A DNA stretch of 64,000 bases from Chalara sp. BL73 (taxonomy: Eukaryota; Ascomycota; Leotiomycetes; Helotiales), in the NCBI GenBank assembly GCA_918026815.1, contig CAKJVC010000008.1, positions 558,001 through 622,000 of the forward strand. Direction: 5' to 3'. Below are positions 22,584 through 33,611 of the stretch, piece after piece. How positions within the stretch are numbered: position 1 is the stretch's first letter; each line of letters opens with the position of its first letter. The translations under genes and the position numbers were made by a program. Below the pieces are notes generated by a model that was not told the origin of the DNA, ran no database searches, and saw nothing but the letters and a program-made list of their open reading frames with translations.

Positions 22584-24740
22584 CTAAGCTCCTTCCGGCC
22601 CTTCAAAGCTCCACAACTTAACTACTCCATCCTCGCTACCAGTGCATAGTCTCGAATCACTCAACCCAATGCACGTAACAGGTCCTTCATGCACGCCTGA
22701 AAACGTCTTCTCGCAGGTCCCAGTCCTTGCATCCCAGATCTTCACCATGTGGTCTTGGGCTCCACTCACAATCCTCAAGGCATCCGCCGCTAAGCTCCAG
22801 ATGCCCTCCACATGTCCAAAGAATTGCTTGAGACAACGGCCGGTCTCCACATCCCAGAGACGGATGGTAGCATCCAAAGCGCTGGTGAGAATATATTTAG
22901 GTGGAAGATTAGGGCGGTTGACTGCCCAGTCAGCGAAATCGGGTGGAGGAGAAGGAGACTGCGAGTAGTCGGATGGAGTTGATACCTCGTCCTCGCTGTC
23001 TGGATCTTCAGGCTTATAGTCTGGGAGCATAACTATTTGTTGAACCGGAGCAACATGTCCGGCGAATGTCTGGATGGTGGTTCCTGTGGTTAGGTCCCAG
23101 AGACGCACGGTAAGATCGTCTGAGGCCGAGAACAGCGTGCCAGACTCTCTATGGAGCCGAACAGCGTTGACCCAGTCAGTGTGTCCTCGGAAGACTTGTC
23201 TTGTTCCGGTTTCAAAGTTCCAGATCCGGACAGTCTTATCGGCCGAGCCTGACGCCAGCAAATTTCCATCAAAGTGGACGCTGAGTACCTTGTATGTATG
23301 GCCTTCCCATGTTTTCATACACTCTCCAGTTTTCCAATTCCATAGCTTGATAGTGTGGTCCGCGGAGCCAGAGATCAGCTTATTATCATCAAACTGGAGG
23401 GTTCGGACACAATCTTGGTGACCACGAAGAGTTCGCAGACATTCTCCGGTTTCTAAGCTCCAGATTTTGATGCTGCAATCATAGGAGCCACTCGCAAGAA
23501 TGTTATCATCGAACTGAAGACACATGATCCCATTTGTGTGGCCGCGGAATGCCTTAAATCGACACCTTCCATATTTCCAATTGGTACTGACTAGATGGCG
23601 GTCTCGGTAAACCTGTTTCCATTTGCGAGTCGCGAGCTCTGCTGAAGCAGATGTATCGCCATTGACGGCGGAGGTACATTGACGTTTTGAAGGGTCTGAG
23701 GACTTGGTAGGCTGGCTGTCGGATGCGAAGGTAGCGGCATCCCGCTTGGTTGCTCCATTTAGAGATGGTGATCTTACCATCGTTGTGCTATCAAGGTGGT
23801 CATGTATAATTGATGGTAAGTCAGGAGAGAATGAATTTGGTTGCCGTCCATTTGTGAGTGTGCGTTGTTGCTGTTGGCGTTTCCATTCCCGTAGTCTCTT
23901 CTTCTCAAGTAATGGCAAGCCCCATCCACACGTGGCACACTTGCGATCCACATGTTGTTCGCACATTTTATGCCACACCACATCATCTTCGGCCAGGCTA
24001 TTCCAATCTCGACTAACCTGAGCTGCTCGGCACAGGGATGCAGCATCAAGGAAACATAGGATTCTGGTAGATACTTCGTTCGGAAGGGCTGTGATGAAGT
24101 CGATTTTGATAAGCTCTTTTACTTGGGCAGAGAGATAGGATAGTTGTGGAAAACAGCATTGTGCAAGGATGCCTTGAAGCATAAGAGTGCGGTGTTTCGC
24201 TGGAGCTGCTGAGAATAATGACCATACATGAGAAATGCCTTGTTGGTCAGACCTCGATAATGTCTCGAGTTGCTGCTGTTGTTAGAAGTGCCGTCTAGAG
24301 GGCGATAAACGTACCGTTTGAAGATTCTCCATCGTAGGCTCGTCTGCCGTTCTCCGACATTTTGAATCCGGTTGATGTCTGTAGCAGAACTTGGTATTGG
24401 GGTCCTTTCTGCGGGTGGTGGTGGTTGTTGTTGTGGTTGGTGACTGCGGGACGCCCTGAGGGTTGTATTGTTGCGGAATATGCTGAGAAAGAAACGGAAC
24501 CACTGCAGACGAACCTGGTCGACTTGTTGACGAGGTCCATAAGGTCTGATCACCGTCTTGTTTACAATTGTCCAGCATCTTGATCCGTGTTTCCTCCGCC
24601 TCTTTGGCCTGTAAATCCTCCACCATGTTTCGCTCCGCCAAATATTCACGATGAGAGGTCGAGAAGCCGTTGTCGGAGGACGTGACTGGTACTTCTACTT
24701 CAATAGATGGCTGCACCACCAGATGGGAGTCTGACGCCAT
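22584..24740 (-). CDS. sconB: F-box/WD40 sulphur regulator (SCON2/sconB/Met30)
   Basis: Substrate receptor of an SCF ubiquitin ligase that targets the sulphur activator (Cys3/MetR/Met4) when sulphur is plentiful. Minus-strand exons 24740-24315 and 24263-22584 give 701 residues. The N-terminus has a polythreonine run and [17 protein letters not shown], the family's N-terminal block. The F-box lies near residue 200: [44 protein letters not shown]. Then comes the [17 protein letters not shown] block. Seven WD40 repeats fill the C-terminal half, from [17 protein letters not shown] to [17 protein letters not shown]; repeats 5 and 6 are separated by an acidic, Ser/Pro insert ([19 protein letters not shown]), as in SCON2. 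The 51-nt intron (GTACGT..TCGAG) keeps frame at [16 protein letters not shown]. Confidence 0.95.
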
Positions 24741-26874
24741 CTCGGCTGGGCACTCAATGGGCGAGCACGCCAGAAGCCGGGCGACCTCCCCCCAACAGCG
24801 CGCGGACGTTTGAGGGAGACGAGGATGTCGCCGAAGAGAATGCGATCAGCCCTGCTGCTGATGCTGGTGCTGCCGAGCCACACACAATGGCACACCAGAT
24901 TCGCCTGGAGATTATTGTGCGATCATCCAGGGGCGATTGCGATGGGTAATGAGGGTTTGTAGTAATTTGCGCGGTGAAAGCTGAGGTGACTTGGTTGTGG
25001 ATTGCGTGCTGCCCGGCGCAGCGAATTGGTCAACAAACAGATTGGCGGTTTTTACGAAAAGACGGTGAAATCTTGCAAGAATGTTGCTCACTTCTTGGGG
25101 GGGCGGGGGGCGAGGAGATTCAGTCGATGAAAATCTGGGAGCAGATTGTGTGGTGGATTGTGGTGGGTTGTTTTGGTCAGCAAGAATCACAGTAATGTGT
25201 GTTCTGGTGGGTTAGACGTGTGTTGTTGGGGGGTCTGGATTTCTTTTTGTTCCTTCGGGTGGCTGTCCCAAGTCCCGCTGCTGGCCGCGATATCACCATC
25301 CAGCACAGAGGTGAGCGATGGGTTTTGATGCCTGAGGCTGCAACTTTCGAGCACGCAACCAGCACGCCTTTCTCTTCCCCAAACCCAAACCAGTGGAAAG
25401 GTGAGTCAAGCATGAGGCAAAATTCATACGATTAGTCCGTTGATGTTCCTAATCACGTTATTTGCGCCTGGATTCATCTCTATTGGCGTACAAACCAATT
25501 CTCTCTAGGGCTCTTATTTTCTTTCTTCTTATTTTTCTTCATGCGTCCAACAAATCTGGGCCCACTTTTCTCATCGGAGCCCTGAACTCGTCTATCCTGC
25601 ACACTACTGTACAGTACTGTTCCGTACAGAACTGTAAGTAGGATATCCTTGCGCCTTGGCACTGCAGGATCCCCACTTGACTAGGCCCGAATGCGGGGGA
25701 AAGTACGCTAATTATGTCAAAGGGGCGGGAAGCATCCGACTGCCGCGTGCCGATGTCACACCAATTCCGACATGTCCTCCGAGTCACTGCCAAGCACGGC
25801 CCGCGATACATGAAGGCACAATACAGTAGAAATTCAAAATCAATGTCAGTTTACAGTACATTCTACGTTTTTACAATTTATGGCCCACACTTAGTACTAC
25901 ATAGCCAGCTGCCGCATGATATGCCCGCAACCGCACCAGGCTCAATGTGGGTCCTTAGGATGATCCTGTCGTCGGCTAAAATGGGCAGCTAGGTTTAGAT
26001 ATGAAGGATGACTGTCGGACAGGACAGTAGTATATTCTTTCCTACTGTACATACTAGTGTGGTGGGGTTGGTTTCTTTCCTATGTCATTTTATCACGGCC
26101 ATATGAGCTTTTGCTTCCAATATGGAAACAGCAACCATCATACCATTATTCAGCCACCGTATACTTATATATGTATATATATATTCTATTCTATTAACGA
26201 TATGTCGAGAAGGCTTCCGCCTATCGGTGTACACCCGAATATGCCACGTTTATGCTACACCTTAATTTCGTGCTAGATCCTGTTACTGTTCTTGCGCTTT
26301 AAACATGTTCCTCTCTACATGTATTTTTGGTGACCTACACAAGAGATAGGGCAGCTCTGTAGTACGACGCTATAAGCGTGGTATATATACAAAAGCTGAA
26401 AAGGTGTGCACCGATACAACTATCAAATATATCTTACTTCCAGTTGCTTAATCGAAGAGCACTGCAACGATGACTCTGGATAGGTGGTCACAGCTACGGC
26501 CAAAAACATTTGTCGAGTTAAGCTACAGCTAGAACTATTTATTACGGAAAGGAATCTACAAGCTCTCTATAAGGCAACTCGGAATACAAAGATACTTGAA
26601 CAACCTACAGGAAGCTACTTACTTAGTTATCTCTGCTAGCAGGCGACCCTTCTGGACGATATCTTGAGAATAAGTATCAGCGTACAGGCGCCTACGGATA
26701 TGAGCAGCAAGTTCCCTGAGAGAGCCAACCGACGCCTATACGATATTCAGAAAGTGGAAACCCAAAGAGACCGGAAATCAGTACGAGAGCTAAATTCAGG
26801 TGCAATGCGCGGTGTAACAACTCAAGTCGAACAGGGATCTCGATCCATAGATCTTATGCAGAAGGACTCAAAGG
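24741..26874. other. Long gene-free region upstream of sconB
   Basis: About 2.1 kb. The first 700 bases are probably promoter and leader of sconB; a G-rich run near 25095-25115 (GGGGGGGCGGGGGGCG) could fold into a G-quadruplex. From about 25450 the base composition turns AT-rich. Short self-complementary strings occur (ACTGTACAGTACTGT near 25605) and an AT microsatellite lies at 26160-26185. No gene with family features was found; this looks like eroded repeat DNA. Confidence 0.4.
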
Positions 26875-27073
26875 TGTGAACAACTGTCAATTGATATAAC
26901 TAAGAGAACAAGCTACGGACAGAAGAAGGGAAGGAAAGCAGCGCTTTATATACAGGAGGCTGGCCGGAAGCCAGTGTAGCGAGCCCTGTGGTGTCCGGAG
27001 CCAAGCTCCACCGAGAAAAGGCCAGGGCCGTGACACGCGGGAAGCCCGGAAGCCACAGATTTCAGCTATCACA
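26875..27073 (+). repeat. Candidate LTR beside a gag relic
   Basis: About 199 bases starting TGTGAACAAC and ending GCTATCACA, so the ends are inverted TGTGA/TCACA. A TATA-like TTTATATACA lies about 70 bases in. It sits 195 bases before the gag-like frame on the same strand, the expected place for a 5' LTR. Flanks AAAGG and AGTCA do not match, which fits a 5' LTR rather than a solo LTR, but no matching 3' LTR or clear primer-binding site was found. Confidence 0.4.
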
Positions 27074-27267
27074 AGTCAAACAGAGGCAGCCTTTTGTTTC
27101 ACCTATAAAAGTAAAAAAGAGAGTCAAACTAAAGGATTTTGATAAGGGATTTTGTGGATGATATGACGAAGTCTGGCTAGGGATCAAGTTTGAGTTGAAG
27201 CTTTGGCAAAAATATAATAGAGTAGTTCTACTGTTTCTTTTCCTTTTCAATTCAATTTGAGAGGTTT

Positions 27268-29060
27268 ATGTCCTGCTTTGATAGCAACGATTGGTTATAT
27301 CTTCTTTTACCGCGCACAGAAAGTGTTCAGTCAACTAGAGTCAGCTCACTTAGTACATCTACTGTACCTGTTCTATCCGACGCTACGGCAGCTTTTGCAG
27401 CTACAGTTCCAGTTTTCGAAGCCGGGGCATCTACGGCTAAAGATTCAGAGAGCAAATTGCCTTTAGATAACGATGCTACGTCTCGGTCCGACAATATAAG
27501 ATCAGTGTCAGACCGCTCTTCCAAGCAAAGTAACAAGAAGGGTAGAGGACCAGCTATTCCGAATCAAAATCAGAAGCCGCACAATAGGGTCTATGCTCAG
27601 CCAATGCCAGTACCAGGTGGCATATCAGTCATTTTTTCGACGGCAAAGAAGTTACTATTCTCAAATTGCTTAACCGTAGCTTCAAGGACTATAGAATTCA
27701 GGACGAAAGAGAGAAAATAGAGAAAGTTGCAGAATACGCATCAATTCAGCTCCGGAAGGAGATTGAGCGTATAAACGGATACAAAGATCCTACAGTGACT
27801 TGGTGTCAGGCGCCAGGATGTCACGTGCTAAGTGGCACTGAGGGGGCTCGGTAAAGGTACTGAGGCTTGGCATGTATGGGCACGTAGGGAGTCGCCAGGG
27901 GTTCGGAGGGTATAAGTAGGGGACTCGGGACGTAGTAGAGAAGGTAGAGATTAGTCTTCGTATCAATTGCAGTTGACTTGTGCCACCCTACTCCAGCACC
28001 TTACGCTTGGCGTGCCTTTCAACAAGAACTTCTGGAAAAGTATCGCTACAAAGATTCTGAACAGCTGCTATATACTATTGGCTATCTAGACAAATACGTT
28101 AAGAACATCAAGCACTAAGTGATGCGGGACACATGACGCAAAGTCAGATTCACACTTACTGCAAAAGTTTCAATCAGGCGGAATTACGGTGCCTAGAAAA
28201 AGGGCATATCACAGACAAAATGTTTACGTTCAAATTTATTTTCGAGCTACCTCATGAGCTGAGATCAAAAGCTATTAGACATGCGGCTGGAGGCAACAAG
28301 CCGAACACGGGGAAGCTAGAGACTTATAAGAAAGTATATAACTATATGGAAAATGGGTGTACGGTGCTGAAAGAAATGGACGATATAGTCCAGGAGCAAT
28401 GAATGAGAGAATGCCTACAGGATTCAATAGCCTGGAAGTAGACTCTCTATTTGCACCTACACCGGCGCGAGCAGCTATGCCTTCCGCAGCAAAGCCTGTA
28501 GCCAAAAACACTGTAATGCCTATTATTAGGGAAAGGACCCCGGATCCGCAACGCACAACAACGGATAAGGACTTAGATGCAATTACAGAGGGATTGGACC
28601 GCTTGCATATTCTGCAAGCTATTACGGAACGAGCTCAGCGGAAAGCTAATGTAGCTAACCTCAATCATCTGGAGGAAGAGTATGCCGAAAGATACGAAAT
28701 CAACTACGGAGGGTTTACAAGGGAAAAGGGCTATCGAGATGACGAGATTTGCAAATAGTGTAGAAACAAGCAAACCGACGAAATAAGGCCTTAAAAACCC
28801 TATAGGTACATGAATCGCTGCCATAATTACAAGCGTTTCATCGGTACAAGCGTTATTCATGAGTCCGATAATAATCACTATATTTGCCTTAGTCCGTGGA
28901 CCGCAGGAGAGCTATCAATACCGATACAATTCAACCCGGATATACTTCGGAGATACCAGGTTATCAGTAGAACTATCAATACCAAATACAGTCACATTCC
29001 GGAGAGAAAATCGAAAGCTGTCACGGTTGTCACATTCATAATGCCTGATATGTCGTAAAG
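27268..29060 (+). pseudogene. Retroelement gag relic
   Basis: A plus-strand series of frames reads like a retrotransposon Gag. Part one (from 27268) is Ser/Thr/Ala-rich and shifts frame at a T run near 27633 into FFDGKEVTILKLLNRSFKDY and IQLRKEIERINGYKDPTVTW. A solo LTR (27804-28005) splits it there; after it the frame resumes RAFQQELLEKYRYKDSEQLL. Further shifts follow near 28120 and 28390, giving HMTQSQIHTYCKSFNQAE, TFKFIFELPHELRSKAIR, then NLNHLEEEYAERYEINYGG. Weak remains of a zinc knuckle (ICK.CRNK, RCHNYKRF) lie at 28750-28840. No protease, reverse transcriptase or integrase is visible before 29500. Not functional. Gag identity is by pattern only. Confidence 0.6.
27804..28005 (+). mobile_element. 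Solo LTR, copy C, with 5-bp target duplication
   Basis: Starts TGTCAGGCGCCAGGATG and ends CACCTTACG. It is flanked by CTTGG on both sides (27799-27803 and 28006-28010). Removing the element and one CTTGG joins ACT TGG to CGT GCC and restores the gag frame as PTVTW-RAFQQELL. It carries a TATA-like GGAGGGTATAAGTAGGGG. Same family as 12087-12247 and 13263-13443. Confidence 0.85.
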
Positions 29061-29503
29061 CCGTAAAAAGCGGTGGTTGGCGCGTGCACGCAATACAACG
29101 GACGTTGAACTCAAGGGAGAAAACTGCAGAACTAAGTTATAATAGTTTACAAAGAGGAAGCCGTATTCGATCTTCACTGTATTAAAGCCAATATCTAACA
29201 TCTAACAGTGTATTCACAATATATACAGAGGCTGCGACGCACTTTGACTTCAGAAGGTTCCTCCAAGATTAGCCTTAAGCAAACCTTCTATCCCTTGACG
29301 GGGGTGTGGTTGGTTCATGTCTATATACAAGAGATTCATCTCTGCTTCGTGGGCTGTAGCAACCCTCGCCTTGTCGTCCAACACAGAGAACCTCAGGGCG
29401 TGAATACCTTTCAGCAGAACTCATCCTTGTGCGCACTTTTCATCTCAGGTAATGCAACAGAAACGCGGAACGTTTCAACACTATCACAGTGCCTCTACTG
29501 CAC
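29061..29503. other. Gene-free region
   Basis: About 440 bases between the gag relic and the 3' end of the FAF1-like gene. The long plus-strand open stretch from 29208 to 29858 runs antisense into the FAF1-like gene and is not supported as coding. Confidence 0.35.
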
Positions 29504-30420
29504 TCACCTCTTCCCTCTGCTCCCTCCCTTGCTACCAGACCATCTACTTTTACCTCCTGAGCTTTTCCTTGGCCCCTCAATATCAAATATATCCTTGCGG
29601 CTCAACTTGAGTGTTCCTCCCGAGAACCTCCCAATCCCAGGTGCATCGACTGCTCTCTCCCTTCCTTTCTTGACAATCTTGATGGGCTTTGAATGCAAGG
29701 ACTTGACACCCGTAGCCTTTTCCAAGATAATTCCGTTCTCTCTGGCCTCCTTCCTCCTCTTAACGTCTTTCTCTTCCGCCTTGGCAACGATCCCCTTCCG
29801 ATGCGCCATCGGCATCTTTTCCTGCCTCCACAACGAACCTTTCGCACCTAATGCCTGAAGCCTCAAATCCGTAGCCTTGTGACGGTTGGTACCCTGTAGT
29901 GTATGGTTATTTGCGGAGTCAAGCAGGTGGGATTCGGAGAGCAGGCGTTGGAGCTCAAGGTCTTTTTTAAGGTTGGCTGATTCCAAAGCATCGTCGTCCT
30001 CGACTTTAGATGATTTGTCTCTGATCAAAGAGATGTGTTCGGAGGTGGTCGGCGGTTTATAGCTCTACCAACCTATTAGACATGAAGCAAAGCACGAGGA
30101 GTACCGGTTGATACCATGAATGCCTTTAGCTGCTCTTTGGGCATGGCAGCTATCCGCGCATACTCGTCTGTATGCTCAACGACCTGCACGCCATCTTCGT
30201 CCTCTGATATACCGCCCCATTCTGACTCTTCCGACTCATCATCGGACACTTTTTCAATATCACCTACCACTTTCTTGGCCTCAGGTATAGGCTTGAAATG
30301 AGCTTCAAAGTGTCGCCGGAAGACTTCCTGGGCATGTAACTTGGCTGTATCATCTTCCTCATTTCCCGCAGTAGGAGGTATCCTCCGCTTTCTCTTTCCT
30401 AGCGTCGTCTCTGGTACCAT
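29504..30420 (-). CDS. FAF1: 40S ribosome assembly factor FAF1-like (FSAF1/DUF4602)
   Basis: Minus-strand exons 30420-30115 and 30064-29504, 288 residues. The protein begins MVPETTLGKRKRRIP, has a segment EVFRRHFEAHFKPIPEAKK, an acidic middle (DDESEESEWGGISEDEDG), then the conserved basic C-terminal part: ALGAKGSLWRQEKMPMAHRK, KRRKEARENGIILEK and a Gly/Ser/Lys-rich tail ending GGSRGKR. This order fits yeast Faf1, a nucleolar protein needed for 18S rRNA maturation. The 50-nt intron (GTATCA..GGTAG) joins LKAFM to SYKPPTTSEHI in frame. The gene is divergent from the next one, another lysine-rich and possibly nucleolar protein. Confidence 0.8.
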
Positions 30421-30726
30421 TGTATATTTTTGTCATAGAGCTGAACGTGTGACTGCCAAAACACCATGAACTGGGTGGGGCAACATTCGTTTTCTGCCAT
30501 GATTTGAGAAAAAAAAGTCTACACCGCCTTTGCAGTTACCAAGGACTTAACTGTACCTGATTCACTTCCCGAGCTTTGAATGCTCCGATATTGAGGCGCA
30601 TGATAATTAAGACGAGCGTTGCCTTTGTACAAAACTACCTCGTTATAATCTCTGACCAGACTTTCTCATTAAATCACCAAGCTCTCTAATATAACGAATT
30701 CTCTGCCTTCACACGAAAGTATTCCA
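30421..30726. promoter_or_regulatory. Shared divergent promoter, FAF1-like / DUF3245-like
   Basis: Only 306 bases separate the two start codons, so the genes probably share control elements. No named motif was picked out by eye. The arrangement suggests co-expression, possibly with ribosome-production genes. Confidence 0.5.
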
Positions 30727-31569
30727 ATGGCTCCAAAGCTAGTAACAACGCCGTTTGGGCCTATGGCTGCTCAAACTGAGATTGATGCCATCTCCAATCG
30801 CATTCAGCTTGCCCTCGCTGCCCGCGAAGAGCTCGTGCGTTCATGGACCTCTCCGGACACCCCTCGCAAAACCGATGCAGAGCTGGAGGCCGAAGAGGCG
30901 CTTCTGTTCCGCCCAGAACCCGCGCATTTAGGTGTTGGATACCCAATAGCAGAAAATTACCTGATTGGGGAGAAGGAAAGAGGGCGTAGGGGATTAGAGA
31001 CCAAGTTTGCGACAGTGCTGAAAGCGAGCAAGAAGAGGGATGCGGAGGAAAAGAGAGAGAGCGCTAAAAGGGGTCTGGATGGATGGCAGGAGAGCAGCGA
31101 GGAGGACGTGGGCAGATCGGCACTCGGTAGGAGGAAAAAGCTGGTGAGGAAGGAGAGAGAAGTGGTGGAGTGGGCTAACCAGGTCGAGCGGGCTGTTGTG
31201 ACAGATCAGTCGGAGGGTAGGCTCAATATAAATGAAGTAGAGCCGGAAATGTCAAAGGCCATGAGCGGAGACCTGGATCGGAAGATGTATTGGGAGAGTA
31301 GGATGCCGGACAAAACGCAGAAGTCCAACTTAGGGGGCATTCTGAATGGGCAGGTGGCGAAAAAGGAGGAGATACAGACAACGAATCAGATTATAAAGAG
31401 CACAAACGGACGTAATGAAGGGGCATCTAACTCAGGCATAGTTAGTAATGCAATGTCGAATACAGGCTCTGGAATGAGCAAGGAAGAGAGGAAGCGGGAG
31501 AAAAAAAGGCAGCAAAAGAGGAAAGCGAAGGAGAGGAAGAGATTGCACATGCAAGGAAATCCTTCGTAA
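30727..31569 (+). CDS. Lysine-rich protein, DUF3245-like
   Basis: Single exon, 280 residues. The N-terminal block AEIDAISNRIQ-type sequence (IDAISNRIQLALAAREELVR, then SWTSPDTPRKTDAELEAEEA) and the LFRPEPAHLGVGYPIA phrase resemble the small fungal family catalogued as DUF3245; I am not certain of that name. The remainder is strongly charged, with RSALGRRKKLVRKEREV and a final KKRQQKRKAKERKRLHMQG, which looks like a nucleolar localisation tail. Function unknown. Divergent pairing with the FAF1-like gene hints at a role in ribosome production, an inference from context only. Confidence 0.75.
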   Translation: MAPKLVTTPFGPMAAQTEIDAISNRIQLALAAREELVRSWTSPDTPRKTDAELEAEEALLFRPEPAHLGVGYPIAENYLIGEKERGRRGLETKFATVLKASKKRDAEEKRESAKRGLDGWQESSEEDVGRSALGRRKKLVRKEREVVEWANQVERAVVTDQSEGRLNINEVEPEMSKAMSGDLDRKMYWESRMPDKTQKSNLGGILNGQVAKKEEIQTTNQIIKSTNGRNEGASNSGIVSNAMSNTGSGMSKEERKREKKRQQKRKAKERKRLHMQGNPS

Positions 31570-32254
31570 TCAGGAAGTTGATAAGTGCCTTCCAATGCAT
31601 TTGTAACTCTGATCAAAAATAATCCTATCAAGTGTCGACAAAAGAAACTGACTGTGGTCCTTACTAAACTGAAACCAGGGATATATCGATGTCCCAGGAA
31701 CGATGCTCCACGGTGCGCTTTTAGAGCACACCGTTCATTTTCAACGCTTCCCCCAACTCCTTTACTATATTAGTATCACCTTTTGACAGAAATTTAATTG
31801 ATGAATCCTTGAAATGCTCGAGATGCTGGTTATGCTCTGCCGCCGTTTTGACTACCTGTGGTAATTTTGATCCGTTCATTTTCCCTCTGTATGCGAGTAA
31901 GCAACAAGATTTGGAAGAGAGAAGATTGCTAAGATTTGGAACTTGACCACAATGGGTACTTGTGTCGCTGGTGAGTCGCACCGATAACGGTTGTGCATTG
32001 GTTCTGGGTTTCGACCACCAGGCTCCAAACACTCTTCTTGGCTTTACTACTTGTGAGCTACCATATTATCGCATATTTTACGGTTTTACGTAAACATAAC
32101 TATTGTATACCAATTAATCCTCTTCTTATGAGCTTTCTTCCCATGGGCTACACATCATAGCCAATTAGTGAAACTTCGTACATGGTTTAAGAATCCCTAT
32201 ACATGACCTAGAAATCCAGACATGTGATGCCAAAAGCAGATGGAACATATCCTA
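31570..32254. other. Region with an unassigned minus-strand open stretch
   Basis: A minus-strand stretch at 31721-32032 reads fairly protein-like (AAEHNQHLEHFKDSSIKFLSK, VKELGEALKMNGVL) and could be a distal exon of the broken E2-like gene next to it. I could not connect the two by splicing. Otherwise nothing is seen. Confidence 0.3.
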
Positions 32255-33611
32255 ACTGTGTTTTGATACGGTTGCTTTGGAGCACCAAAAAGCATGGCTT
32301 GGATGCTGATTATAACTGACAAGATAGCTGATTGGTCGGCAGTCATCTCTCGGATGCTTTATCTTGATGAGTGGTAAGACTGAGGCAGACTTTCCCCATC
32401 AGCATATTAACTATAAAAATGATTAAAATACTTACTCCGCCCATCTTTAAAAATATAAGGATTAAAAAGTGCTTTGCTCTTCGAGATCAAATTATCTAGG
32501 CTTTGATCAAGTACAAGGTGAACCTTTGGGGGCTCAGACGGGTATCGTTCTTCAATAAGCAAGTCAAAGCTGAGCTTCACTGTCAGTAAATAGTCAGAAA
32601 CCAGTATAATTCTCTGTGATGGGCTCACGCGAAAAAGCCCCCGCCATACGGCGTCATGGGCTCCGATAAGCAAGAACTTTATCTGATCCAGTCTTGACTC
32701 TCTAATTCTCAAGAAACACCTGGTGGAAAGGATGTCATCGCTAGGACCTCTTTCATTAGTGTAATGACCCGACCTAAGGAGCAGGCTCTTATCGCCCACT
32801 TCTCTTCTGTAATGACGGTCTGTCATGACTGCATCTGTGAAGTCAACCATACTTTCTTTGTAGAACGTAGTCCAAGGATCTAGTCTCACTTCTGTCAGGC
32901 GTAAACCAGATCTCTTCTTAACTAAATCATAGAATGACATAAACCCGTTGCGCATAGCTAACAGGCTGCCAATCTCCTGGTTTCTATTTCCCAACAATAA
33001 TCCTGCCAGGTGTGGATGCTGGGCAAAGATACTTAGAAACTGTAGCAATGCTTCGTACAAGGTGATTCTCTTCCCAACGTCAACCACCGAATCATTCCAA
33101 AACAAAGATATCAATTTATCGAACAAAGGCTGATATGGAACCTTGCTACTATCTCTCTTCTAGGCTTGTCTTCCGGCCGTGGCATGAAGATGCGGAGAAG
33201 TTGTACAACCACCGTGAAGAACGCATCGTCGCCATATCAATTGGCATCTCCTTCAAGTAACCAATCCCGGAATCGTGTTTGGCCCTTTCCATATATCTCC
33301 TCGGATTCTTAGCCTCGTCTGTTTGTATGTTCGGAATCTCTTGGTCAGAATGGCACTGCAACCCCCCAGATGCCAAATAGTTGACCTCTTCTGCAACAGT
33401 ATCTTATTTTTGCAACCGACATATCAGTTACAAGGGAGTCAATTAACGGTTTTCCATTACAGCCGAAGCATCTCTCTTGGGCACAGTTTGAACACTTAAT
33501 GATTGATATGGAGTGTGGCCCTTGATCGATAGTAAAGAGTAATCGATATGGGATATGATTTGTTATGACAGAATTGGAAGGCGAATGTGTCAGGAATGGC
33601 AATGCAGACAA
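32255..33611 (-). pseudogene. Large E2-like (UBC domain) gene, apparently broken
   Basis: Minus strand. From the 5' side: a cysteine-rich, zinc-binding-like segment (IIKCSNCAQERCFGCNG), then an exon beginning about 33165 (KRDSSKVPYQPLFDKLISLF) with a helical part (YEALLQFLSIFAQHPHLAG). The UBC core follows: CFLRIRESRLDQIKFLLIGAHD, YPSEPPKVHLV, FNPYIFKDGR. A phase-1 intron of 46 nt (32435-32390) then gives ICLSLTTHQDK, with the catalytic cysteine codon at 32387-32385. About a dozen codons on, the frame hits TGA, while the family's C-terminal helix (ADQSAILSVIISIQAML, PYQN) continues in another frame. Closest in pattern to the large BIRC6/UBE2O-type E2 enzymes. Either frameshifted or carrying an intron I cannot place; the 5' end was not found. 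Confidence 0.5.

Noticed and set aside
22642..23421. Plus-strand open stretches inside sconB
   Set aside because: Antisense to the WD40 repeats, with no start context or family features.
29208..29858. 216-codon plus-strand stretch
   Set aside because: More than half is antisense to the FAF1-like gene; the rest has no protein character.
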